A stretch of DNA of 64,000 nucleotides from Pseudomonas sp. MWU13-2105 (lineage in GTDB: Bacteria > Pseudomonadota > Gammaproteobacteria > Pseudomonadales > Pseudomonadaceae): positions 186,001-250,000 of the forward strand of contig NZ_JALLIY010000009.1 of NCBI RefSeq assembly GCF_023242315.1, written 5' to 3'. The position numbers were made by a program, and so were the translations under genes. The notes beneath the pieces are model-generated. The model did no database searches. It had not been told where the DNA came from and worked only from the letters and a program-made list of their open reading frames with translations. This document shows, in pieces, positions 42,538 to 50,704 of this stretch (position 1 is the stretch's first letter; each line of letters starts with the position of its first letter).

Positions 42538-44375
42538 TGTTTTCGCGTGTCCTGTTCCTGCCCGTCAGCGGCCTGCTGTTCAGCGCCCTGGCCGGCCTCG
42601 CCGACGCTGCCCCGCAACATGCCCTGACGCTCTACAACGAACCGCCGAAATACCCGGCCGATTTCCAGCATGTCGACTTCGTCAATCCCGACGCGCCCAA
42701 GGGCGGGACCTTCCGCCAGTCGGCCATGGGCGGCTTCGACAGTCTCAACCCCTTTATCACCAAGGGCGTGCCGGCCGACGGTCTCGACCTGATCTACGAC
42801 ACGCTGATGCGCCAGGGCCTGGACGAACCCTTCACCGAGTACGGCCTGGTGGCGGAAAAAATCGAACGGGCCCCGGACAACAGCTGGGTGCGTTTTTACC
42901 TGCGTCCCGAGGCGCGTTTCCACGACGGCCAGCCGATGCGCGCCGAAGACGTGGTGTTCAGCTTCCAGACCCTGATGAAGGATGGCGCGCCGCTGTACCG
43001 GACCTATTACGCCGACGTCGACGAGGTCATCGCCGAAGATCCGTTGCGGGTGCTGTTCAAGTTCAAGCGCACCACCAACCGTGAACTGCCGCTGATCCTC
43101 GGCCAGTTGCCGGTGCTGCCCAAGCACTGGTGGGCCGACCGTGACTTCAACAAGGGCAACCTGGAATTGCCCCTCGGCAGCGGGCCGTACAAGCTGGCCG
43201 AGGTCAAGGCCGGCCGCTCGGTACGTTATGAGCGGGTCAAGGACTACTGGGCCAAGGACCTGCCGATCAACCGCGGGTTCTACAACTTCGATGTCATGGT
43301 CATGGATTACTACCGTGACAACACGGTAGCCCTGGAAGCCCTCAAGGCCGGGCAGTTCGATTTTTGGCTGGAGGTCAGCGCGAAGAACTGGGCCAACGCC
43401 TACAACACCCCGGCGGTCGCCCAGGGTCGGCTGATCAAGGAACAGATCACCAATCGCAATCCGACCGGCATGCAGGGCTTTATCTACAACCTGCGCAAAC
43501 CGATGTTCCAGGATATCCGCGTGCGCGAGGCCCTGAGCCTGCTGTTCGACTTCGAATGGACCAACAAGCAATTGTTCAACGGTGCCTATCACCGCACCCG
43601 CAGTTACTTCGAAAACTCGGAAATGGCCGCCACCGGCCTGCCGGACGCCACGCAGTTGGCGATTCTCGAACCGCTGCGAGGGCGGATTCCCGAGCAAGTC
43701 TTCAACCAGGCCTTCGAGCCCTCGGTGTGCGACGCCAGCGGCATGATTCGCCCGCAACAACGCCGTGCCTACCAGCTTTTGCAGGAGGCCGGCTGGCGCA
43801 TCGTCGACGACAAGATGGTTGACGCCCACGGCAAGCCGGTGAGCATCGAGTTCCTGCTGGCCCAGACCGAATTCGAACGGGTACTGCTACCGTTCAAACG
43901 CAACCTCGCCGACATCGGCATCGACCTGGTGATTCGCCGGGTCGATGTTTCCCAGTATATCAACCGCCTGCGCTCGCGGGACTTCGACATGGTGGTCGGC
44001 AGCTTCCCGCAGTCCAACTCTCCGGGCAACGAGCAACGCGAATTCTGGAAATCCTCCAGCGCCGACAAACCCGGCAGCCGCAACCTCATGGGCCTGAAGG
44101 ACCCGGCAGTGGATGAACTGGTGGAAGCGCTGATCGACTCCGACTCCCGCCAGAGCCTGGTGGAACATGCCCGCGCCCTGGACCGGGTGCTGCAATGGGG
44201 CTTCTACGTGATTCCCAACTGGCACATCAAGACCTGGCGCGTGGCCTACTGGGACCATATCGGCCATCCGCGGGTCTCGCCGGCCTACGATATCGGCCTC
44301 AATACCTGGTGGATCAAGCCGGATGCCAAGCCGGCGGTATCGCTGCAAACCGATAGCACGAGTGCGGAGCAATAA
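42534..44375 (+). CDS. yejA: extracellular solute-binding protein, YejA-like (second of two)
   Basis: The 613-residue periplasmic protein has a signal peptide ending near GLADAA and the same landmarks as its upstream neighbour (HVDFVNPDAPKGGTFRQ, FDSLNPFITKG, RPEARFHDGQPMRAEDVVFSFQTL, REALSLLFDFEWTNKQLF). The pair arose by duplication and has diverged well. It lies directly before yejB (one base gap) and so is the better candidate for the E. coli YejA counterpart. Both proteins should serve the single YejBEF membrane complex. Confidence 0.9.
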   Translation: MMFSRVLFLPVSGLLFSALAGLADAAPQHALTLYNEPPKYPADFQHVDFVNPDAPKGGTFRQSAMGGFDSLNPFITKGVPADGLDLIYDTLMRQGLDEPFTEYGLVAEKIERAPDNSWVRFYLRPEARFHDGQPMRAEDVVFSFQTLMKDGAPLYRTYYADVDEVIAEDPLRVLFKFKRTTNRELPLILGQLPVLPKHWWADRDFNKGNLELPLGSGPYKLAEVKAGRSVRYERVKDYWAKDLPINRGFYNFDVMVMDYYRDNTVALEALKAGQFDFWLEVSAKNWANAYNTPAVAQGRLIKEQITNRNPTGMQGFIYNLRKPMFQDIRVREALSLLFDFEWTNKQLFNGAYHRTRSYFENSEMAATGLPDATQLAILEPLRGRIPEQVFNQAFEPSVCDASGMIRPQQRRAYQLLQEAGWRIVDDKMVDAHGKPVSIEFLLAQTEFERVLLPFKRNLADIGIDLVIRRVDVSQYINRLRSRDFDMVVGSFPQSNSPGNEQREFWKSSSADKPGSRNLMGLKDPAVDELVEALIDSDSRQSLVEHARALDRVLQWGFYVIPNWHIKTWRVAYWDHIGHPRVSPAYDIGLNTWWIKPDAKPAVSLQTDSTSAEQ

Positions 44376-44376
44376 G

Positions 44377-45450
44377 ATGCTGGCCTATATTTTTCGCCGA
44401 CTGCTACTGATCATCCCGACCCTGTTCGGCATCCTGCTGATCAATTTCGTGATCATCCAGGCCGCGCCCGGCGGCCCCGTGGAGCAGATGATCGCCAAGC
44501 TCGAGGGTTTCGAAGGCGCCACCAGCCGGATCGCCGGTGGCGGCGCCGAAGTCTCGGTGGCCGGCTCCAGCTATCGCGGCGCCCAGGGCCTGGACCCGGC
44601 CCTGATCAAGGAAATCGAGCACATGTACGGCTTCGACAAATCGGCGCCGGAACGCTTGTGGATCATGATCAAGAACTACGCGAGCCTGGACTTCGGCAAC
44701 AGCTTCTTCCGCGATGCCAAGGTCGTCGACCTGATCAAGGAAAAAATGCCGGTGTCGATTTCCCTCGGGCTCTGGAGCACCCTGATCATGTACCTGGTCT
44801 CCATCCCCCTGGGCATCGCCAAGGCCACCCGCCACGGCAGTCATTTCGATGTCTGGACCAGTTCGGCGATCATCGTCGGCTACGCGATTCCGGCGTTCCT
44901 GTTCGCGATCCTGCTGATCGTGGTGTTCGCCGGCGGCAGCTACCTGAACTGGTTCCCCTTGCGCGGCCTGACCTCGAACAACTTCGAACACCTGAGCTTC
45001 GGCGGCAAGGTCCTCGACTACTTCTGGCACCTGGCGCTGCCGGTCACCGCCCTGGTCATCGGCAACTTCGCCACCATGACCCTGCTGACCAAGAACAGCT
45101 TCCTCGATGAAATCAACAAGCAGTACGTGGTCACCGCCAAGGCCAAGGGCCTGACCCAGCGCCGCGTGCTCTATGGCCACGTATTCCGCAACGCCATGCT
45201 GCTGGTCATCGCCGGCTTTCCCTCGGCCTTCATCGGCATCTTCTTCACCGGTTCCTTGCTGGTGGAGGTGATTTTCTCCCTCGACGGCCTGGGCCTGATG
45301 AGCTTTGAAGCGGCAATCAACCGCGATTACCCGATTGTCTTCGGCACCCTGTTCATCTTCACCCTGCTGGGGCTGGTGGTGAAACTGATCGGCGACATTA
45401 CCTACACCCTGGTCGATCCGCGGATCGACTTCGAACATCGGGAGCATTGA
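44377..45450 (+). CDS. yejB: peptide ABC transporter permease YejB
   Basis: The 357-residue inner-membrane protein begins MLAYIFRRLLLIIPTLFGIL, the DppB/YejB start, and has six helices with a long periplasmic loop (residues about 40-130). The cytoplasmic EAA loop is EINKQYVVTAKAKGLTQRRVLYGHVFRNAM. It forms the importer pore with YejE. One base separates it from each neighbour, so the operon is tightly coupled. Confidence 0.92.
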   Translation: MLAYIFRRLLLIIPTLFGILLINFVIIQAAPGGPVEQMIAKLEGFEGATSRIAGGGAEVSVAGSSYRGAQGLDPALIKEIEHMYGFDKSAPERLWIMIKNYASLDFGNSFFRDAKVVDLIKEKMPVSISLGLWSTLIMYLVSIPLGIAKATRHGSHFDVWTSSAIIVGYAIPAFLFAILLIVVFAGGSYLNWFPLRGLTSNNFEHLSFGGKVLDYFWHLALPVTALVIGNFATMTLLTKNSFLDEINKQYVVTAKAKGLTQRRVLYGHVFRNAMLLVIAGFPSAFIGIFFTGSLLVEVIFSLDGLGLMSFEAAINRDYPIVFGTLFIFTLLGLVVKLIGDITYTLVDPRIDFEHREH

Positions 45451-45451
45451 G

Positions 45452-46471
45452 ATGCAGTTATCCCCCCTCAATCGCCGACGTTTCGCACGGTTCAAGGCCA
45501 ACAAGCGCGGCTGGTGGTCGCTGTGGCTGTTCCTGCTGCTGTTCGTCCTGAGCCTCGGCGCCGAACTGATCGCCAATGACAAGCCACTGCTGGTGCACTA
45601 CGACGGCGCCTGGTATTTCCCGGCCCTCAAGCGTTATCCGGAAACCACCTTCGGCGGCGAGTTCCCGCTGGAAGCCAACTACAAGAGCCCCTACATCCGC
45701 GAACTGCTCAAGGCCAAGGACGCCTGGACGCTGTGGGCGCCGATTCCGTTCAGCTACCAGAGCATCAACTACGACCTGCGCGTCCCCGCCCCGGCGCCGC
45801 CGTCGGCGGACAACCTGCTGGGCACCGACGACCAGGGCCGCGATGTGCTCGCCCGGGTGATCTACGGCTTCCGCATCTCGGTGCTGTTCGCCCTGACCCT
45901 GACCGTGCTCAGCTCCATCATCGGTGTGATCGCCGGCGCCTTGCAGGGCTTCTACGGCGGCTGGGTCGACCTGGCCGGCCAGCGTTTCCTGGAGATCTGG
46001 TCCGGACTGCCGGTGCTCTACCTGCTGATCATCCTCGCCAGCTTCGTCCAGCCGAACTTCTGGTGGCTGCTGGGGATCATGCTGCTGTTTTCCTGGATGA
46101 GCCTGGTGGACGTGGTGCGCGCCGAGTTCCTCCGTGGGCGCAACCTGGAATATGTCCGCGCGGCCCGGGCCCTGGGCATGCAGAACGGCGCGATCATGTT
46201 CCGCCATATCCTGCCCAACGCCATGGTCTCGACCATGACCTTCATGCCGTTCATCCTCACCGGCGCCATCGGCACCCTGACCGCCCTGGATTTCCTCGGC
46301 TTCGGCCTGCCCGCCGGTTCGCCGTCCCTGGGCGAACTGGTGGCCCAGGGCAAATCCAATCTGCAGGCGCCCTGGCTGGGCATGAGCGCGTTCGCCGTGC
46401 TGGCCTTGATGCTCAGCCTGCTGGTGTTTATCGGCGAGTCCGCTCGCGATGCCTTCGACCCGAGGAAGTAA
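45452..46471 (+). CDS. yejE: peptide ABC transporter permease YejE
   Basis: The 339-residue inner-membrane protein has the OppC/YejE N-terminal segment (NRRRFARFKANKRGWWSLWLFLLLFVLSLGAELIAND), the conserved NLLGTDDQGRDVLARVIYGFRIS, and the EAA loop FLRGRNLEYVRAARALGMQNGAIMFRHILPNAM. It pairs with YejB. The next gene follows after a single base. Confidence 0.92.
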   Translation: MQLSPLNRRRFARFKANKRGWWSLWLFLLLFVLSLGAELIANDKPLLVHYDGAWYFPALKRYPETTFGGEFPLEANYKSPYIRELLKAKDAWTLWAPIPFSYQSINYDLRVPAPAPPSADNLLGTDDQGRDVLARVIYGFRISVLFALTLTVLSSIIGVIAGALQGFYGGWVDLAGQRFLEIWSGLPVLYLLIILASFVQPNFWWLLGIMLLFSWMSLVDVVRAEFLRGRNLEYVRAARALGMQNGAIMFRHILPNAMVSTMTFMPFILTGAIGTLTALDFLGFGLPAGSPSLGELVAQGKSNLQAPWLGMSAFAVLALMLSLLVFIGESARDAFDPRK

Positions 46472-46472
46472 G

Positions 46473-48086
46473 ATGAATCAGGACAATCTGATCGAAGTGC
46501 GCGACCTCTCGGTGGAGTTCGTGGTCGGTGAGCAGCGCCAGCGGGTAGTCGAAAACGTCAGCTTCGATATCCGCCGCGGTGAGACCCTGGCCCTGGTGGG
46601 TGAAAGCGGCTCGGGAAAATCGGTTACCGCGCACTCGATCCTGCGCTTGCTGCCCTACCCCCTGGCCCATCATCCCAGCGGCACGATCCAGTATTCCGGG
46701 CAGGACCTCCTGACCCTGAAAGAGAAGACCATTCGCCACATCCGGGGCAACCGCATCGCAATGATCTTCCAGGAGCCGATGACCTCGCTGAACCCGCTGC
46801 ACTCCATCGAGAAGCAGATCAACGAAGTGCTCGGCATCCACAAGGGCCTGACCGGCAAGGTGGCCACCCGACGCACCCTGGAGCTGCTGGAGCTGGTGGG
46901 CATCCCTGAGCCACACAAGCGCCTCAAAGCGCTCCCACACGAGCTCTCAGGCGGCCAGCGCCAGCGTGTGATGATTGCCATGGCCCTGGCCAATGAGCCG
47001 GAGTTGCTGATCGCCGACGAACCGACCACCGCCCTCGACGTGACGGTACAGTTGAAAATCCTCGAATTGCTCAAGGAGTTGCAGGCCCGCCTGGGCATGG
47101 CCCTGCTGCTGATCAGCCACGACCTCAACCTGGTGCGCCGGATCGCCCACCGCGTCTGCGTCATGCAACGCGGTCGGATCGTCGAGCAGGCCGACTGCGA
47201 AGCCTTGTTCCAGGCCCCGCAACATCCCTACACCTGCGAGCTGCTCAGTGCCGAACCGCGTGGCGAACCGGCCCTGACCCAGGTCGGTGAGCCGCTGCTG
47301 GAGGTGGACGACCTCAAGGTCTGGTTCCCGATCAAGAAAGGCCTCCTACGCAGCACCATGGACCATGTGAAGGCCGTGGACGGCATCCGCTTCAGCCTGC
47401 CCCGGGGGCAGACCCTGGGTATCGTCGGCGAAAGCGGCTCGGGCAAATCCACCCTCGGACTGGCGATCCTGCGCCTGATCGGCAGCCAGGGCGATATCCG
47501 TTTCGAAGGCCAGTCATTGAGCTGCCTGTCGCAGAAACAGGTGAGGCCGTTGCGCCGGGAAATGCAGGTGGTGTTCCAGGACCCGTTCGGCAGCCTCAGC
47601 CCGCGCATGAGCGTCAGCCAGATCGTCGGCGAAGGCTTGCGTATCCATAAGATCGGCAACGAGCAGGAACAGGAAGCGGCGATCATCGCCGCCCTGAAAG
47701 AGGTGGGCCTGGACCCGGAAACCCGCAACCGCTACCCCCACGAATTCTCCGGCGGGCAACGCCAGCGTATCGCCATTGCCCGGGCACTGGTGCTCAAGCC
47801 AGCGCTGATCCTGCTCGATGAACCGACCTCGGCCCTCGACCGCACGGTGCAGCGCCAGGTCGTCGAGCTGCTGCGCTCGTTGCAGATCAAGTACAACCTG
47901 ACCTACCTGTTCATCAGCCACGACCTGGCCGTGGTCAAGGCGCTGAGCCACCAGTTGATGGTGGTCAAGCATGGCAAGGCCGTCGAACAAGGCGATGCGA
48001 AGGACATCTTTGCCGCGCCGCAACATCCTTATACAAAACAGTTGCTGGAAGCGGCATTCCTGGTGCCCGGAACGAGCCCGCTGTAG
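46473..48086 (+). CDS. yejF: peptide ABC transporter ATP-binding protein YejF (two nucleotide-binding domains)
   Basis: The 537-residue protein is a tandem fusion of two ABC ATPase domains, as in E. coli YejF. The first has GESGSGKSVTAHSIL, LSGGQRQRVMIAMAL and LIADEPTTALDVT; the second has GESGSGKSTLGLAIL, FSGGQRQRIAIARAL and LLDEPTSALDRT. It energises uptake through YejB/YejE. It is the last gene of the operon and is followed by a terminator at 48121. Confidence 0.94.
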   Translation: MNQDNLIEVRDLSVEFVVGEQRQRVVENVSFDIRRGETLALVGESGSGKSVTAHSILRLLPYPLAHHPSGTIQYSGQDLLTLKEKTIRHIRGNRIAMIFQEPMTSLNPLHSIEKQINEVLGIHKGLTGKVATRRTLELLELVGIPEPHKRLKALPHELSGGQRQRVMIAMALANEPELLIADEPTTALDVTVQLKILELLKELQARLGMALLLISHDLNLVRRIAHRVCVMQRGRIVEQADCEALFQAPQHPYTCELLSAEPRGEPALTQVGEPLLEVDDLKVWFPIKKGLLRSTMDHVKAVDGIRFSLPRGQTLGIVGESGSGKSTLGLAILRLIGSQGDIRFEGQSLSCLSQKQVRPLRREMQVVFQDPFGSLSPRMSVSQIVGEGLRIHKIGNEQEQEAAIIAALKEVGLDPETRNRYPHEFSGGQRQRIAIARALVLKPALILLDEPTSALDRTVQRQVVELLRSLQIKYNLTYLFISHDLAVVKALSHQLMVVKHGKAVEQGDAKDIFAAPQHPYTKQLLEAAFLVPGTSPL

Positions 48087-48120
48087 GCACCTCGGGCGAC
48101 GGCTCCTGCTTCCCAGCCAT

Positions 48121-48151
48121 AAAAAAGACCACTCGATGAGCGGTCTTTTTT
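48121..48151. terminator. bidirectional rho-independent terminator between yejF and ppiD
   Basis: AAAAAAGACC, an 11-base loop region and GGTCTTTTTT make a stem with a T tract on both strands. It serves the convergent yejF and ppiD transcripts. Confidence 0.88.
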
Positions 48152-48181
48152 ATACAGCGGGCCTCGGCTGAATCAAGTGCC

Positions 48182-50041
48182 TTAGAAGCGCTTGATGTCC
48201 GCCTGGCCTTCCAGCTGCTTGCGGTACGCCGCGAAGTCCTGCTGACCGGCACGGGAGGCGAGGAAACGACGATAGGACGCCTTCTCTTCTTCGCTTGGCG
48301 CCGCGCCTTCGTTCACGCCGCTCAGACGCACCAGCACCAGGCTACCATCGGCCAGGGTCACGGTACTGAAGGTCGGCTTGTCCTTGCCTTCAGGCTTGGG
48401 CATGCGGAACAGCGCTTGCAGCACTGCCGGGTCGACCCCTTCCTGACCACGGGTGACGGCTTCCTGGGTTTTCCAGGCCTGGCCGGCCGGCAATGCCTTG
48501 CCTTCACGCAGGCTGGCGATCAGTCCGTCAGCCTTGACTTTGGCCGCCGCCGTGGCGTGCTCCTTGGTCAATTGCTTGCGAATCGGCGCATCCACGCTGG
48601 CCAGTGGCAGTTGCTCAGGTTTGTGGTGTTCCTTGGCACGCAACACGACGATGGTCTCCGGGTCCAGCTCGATGGCGGTGCTGTTGGCACCCTCATCCAG
48701 CACTTCCGGACTGAACGCCGCCGTGACCACGGCACGATTGGCCGCCACACCCTCACCACCTTCACGGCCGAACGGCGCGGAGGTGTGCACCTTCAGGTTC
48801 AGATCCTGGGCCGGCTGGGCCAGGTCGGAGGCTTCGAACGAGGCATCTTCGAGCTGCTTGGTGGCCTCGACGAAACGCTGCTCCACTTGCTGGGTTTTCA
48901 GCTCGCGGGTCAGCTTGTCCTTCAGACTGGCGAAGCTCGGCACCTGGGGTGCCTCGACGCCCAGCAGCTTGATCAGGTGATAACCGAACTCGCTACGCAC
49001 CGGTCCCGACACCTGGTCCTTGGTCAAGGCATACAGCGCCTTTTCAAAAGCCGGGTCATAGACGCCCGGGCCGGCGAAACCGAGGTCACCGCCATGGCTG
49101 GCCGAACCCGGGTCCTGGGAGAACTCCTTGGCCAGGGCATCGAAATGCTCGCCCTTGGCCAGGCGCTGCTGGATCTCTTCGATCTTCGCCTTGGCCTGGG
49201 CGTCGTTCACCTTGTCATTCACTTCGATCAGAATGTGCGCGGCCCGACGCTGCTCGGCGAGGTTCGCGGTTTCTTTCTGATACAGCGCTTGCAGATCTTC
49301 ATCCTTGACGCTGACCTGGTCGAAGAACGACGACTTCTTCAGCTCCAGGTAATCGACCACCACCTGGTCCGGCGTCATGAATTCCTTGGCGTGCTTGTCA
49401 TAGTAGGCCTTGACCTCGTCATCGGTCAGCTTGACCGACGACAGATCGACCGGGACATTCAGCGACGCGAAATCACGGGTCTGCTTTTCCAGGCGGGCAA
49501 ACGCCAACACCTGGGCATCGGTGACGAAACCACTACCGGCCAGGCCCGCGCGGATCTGGCCGATCAGCATTTCCTGGGCCAGCATCTGGCGGAATTGCAG
49601 GCGACCGTAACCCAGCTGACGAATCACCTGGTCGAAACGATCTGAACTGAACTTGCCGTCCACCTGGAATTCAGGGGTCTGCAGGATGACCTGGTCCAAA
49701 GCACCCTCGGAGAAAGCGAATTTCGACTTCTCGGCGCCCTGAAGCAGCAGCTTGCGCTCGATCAGCCCCTTGAGGGCGGACTCGCGCAGCATTTTCTCAT
49801 CCAGCAACGAGGCATCGAAATCCTTGCCCAGCTGCTGCATGAGTTGGCGACGTTGCATGTCGACCGCCTGGCTCAGCTCGGTCTGGGTGATCTCGTCACC
49901 GTTGACCTTGGCCGCGTCCTGACTAGTGGAGGTGGCCCTGAAAATGGCATCGAAACCGGTCAGCGCCATCAATGCGACGATGACCCCGATGATGGTCTTG
50001 GCAATCCAGCCTTGTGAATTGTCCCTGATATTTTGCAGCAT
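48182..50041 (-). CDS. ppiD: periplasmic folding chaperone / peptidyl-prolyl isomerase PpiD
   Basis: The 619-residue protein has the PpiD/SurA-N start MLQNIRDNSQGWIAKTIIGVIVALMALTGF, whose hydrophobic part anchors it in the inner membrane with the rest in the periplasm. A SurA-like chaperone region follows. The parvulin domain lies at about residues 265-360 (RRAAHILIEVNDK, DLGFAGPGVYDPAFEKALYAL, RSEFGYHLIKLLGVE). It helps new envelope proteins emerging from the translocon. Position after hupB and lon is the standard one. Confidence 0.93.
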   Translation of the reverse strand: MLQNIRDNSQGWIAKTIIGVIVALMALTGFDAIFRATSTSQDAAKVNGDEITQTELSQAVDMQRRQLMQQLGKDFDASLLDEKMLRESALKGLIERKLLLQGAEKSKFAFSEGALDQVILQTPEFQVDGKFSSDRFDQVIRQLGYGRLQFRQMLAQEMLIGQIRAGLAGSGFVTDAQVLAFARLEKQTRDFASLNVPVDLSSVKLTDDEVKAYYDKHAKEFMTPDQVVVDYLELKKSSFFDQVSVKDEDLQALYQKETANLAEQRRAAHILIEVNDKVNDAQAKAKIEEIQQRLAKGEHFDALAKEFSQDPGSASHGGDLGFAGPGVYDPAFEKALYALTKDQVSGPVRSEFGYHLIKLLGVEAPQVPSFASLKDKLTRELKTQQVEQRFVEATKQLEDASFEASDLAQPAQDLNLKVHTSAPFGREGGEGVAANRAVVTAAFSPEVLDEGANSTAIELDPETIVVLRAKEHHKPEQLPLASVDAPIRKQLTKEHATAAAKVKADGLIASLREGKALPAGQAWKTQEAVTRGQEGVDPAVLQALFRMPKPEGKDKPTFSTVTLADGSLVLVRLSGVNEGAAPSEEEKASYRRFLASRAGQQDFAAYRKQLEGQADIKRF

Positions 50042-50110
50042 GCGTCCCCCAGAAACGGTTGAACTTCAATGTGGGCAACCGTGGAGCGTGGGTAGAATCC
50101 GGATAGAAGA

Positions 50111-50134
50111 AAGGCGCATCCGAGGATGCGCCTT
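50111..50134 (-). terminator. rho-independent terminator downstream of hupB and the tRNA-like sequence
   Basis: On the minus strand AAGGCGCATC, a four-base loop and GATGCGCCTT form a perfect 10-bp stem followed by TCTTCTATCC. It lies upstream of ppiD and would end the hupB transcript after the tRNA-like segment. Confidence 0.75.
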
Positions 50135-50142
50135 CTCGTAAC

Positions 50143-50230
50143 TGGCGGAGCGGATGAGGGCTCGAATACGCGTCCCTCGGCGTGTCAGGCCGGCCCTGAA
50201 AAGGACCATGGCCGACCGCTTCACCGCTCC
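50143..50230 (-). pseudogene. degenerate tRNA-Asp-like sequence
   Basis: On the minus strand it starts GGAGCGGT and ends CCGCTCCGCCA, giving a perfect 7-bp acceptor stem, discriminator G and an encoded CCA. The last 47 bases closely follow the usual bacterial tRNA-Asp 3' half. However, the T stem no longer pairs, the anticodon-loop position reads GAC instead of GTC, and the 5' half is altered and about ten bases too long (88 in all, where about 77 is normal). It is therefore probably a decayed tRNA rather than a working one. A strong inner hairpin (GGTCGGCC with GGCCGGCC) could keep it structured in RNA. Confidence 0.6.
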
Positions 50231-50283
50231 GCGGCCAGATCAGGCAAGAACCCGACCCGGATAGGCAAAGGCTTGAACGAGTG

Positions 50284-50556
50284 TCAGTTGACAGCTTCTT
50301 TCAGTGCTTTGCCGGCTTTGAAACCTGGCTTTTTGGCAGCAGCGATTTCCAGCGTCTTGCCGGTCTGAGGGTTGCGACCGATGCGAGCAGGACGGTCGGT
50401 CACGGAGAAAGTGCCGAAACCTACCAGTACAACGGAGTCGCCAGCCTTCAGAGCGCCAGTGACGGATTCGATAACTGCATCCAGCGCACGGCCAGCAGCA
50501 GCTTTCGGGATATCAGCGGATGCAGCGATAGCATCAATCAGTTCCGACTTGTTCAC
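50284..50556 (-). CDS. hupB: DNA-binding protein HU-beta
   Basis: HU is the small histone-like protein that bends and compacts DNA. The 90 residues match HU-beta throughout: MNKSELIDAIAASADI, the LVGFGTFSVTDRPARIGRNPQTG beta-arm region with the DNA-intercalating proline, and AAKKPGFKAGKALKEAVN. The start codon is GTG, with AAGGGGA six bases upstream. It follows lon on the same strand after a 148-base gap. Confidence 0.97.
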   Translation of the reverse strand: MNKSELIDAIAASADIPKAAAGRALDAVIESVTGALKAGDSVVLVGFGTFSVTDRPARIGRNPQTGKTLEIAAAKKPGFKAGKALKEAVN

Positions 50557-50704
50557 TCTAAGTCCCCTTATATCTATTGAGTATATTTCTAAGTTTTTGG
50601 GTGAAAGCTAAACCTGTGCTGAATGGCCTACAGACACTTAAGAGCCGCTTTATAACAAGGGCTCTAAAAAGCTGTCAAGGAAGCCACCCAGGCTTGAACC
50701 GTAC

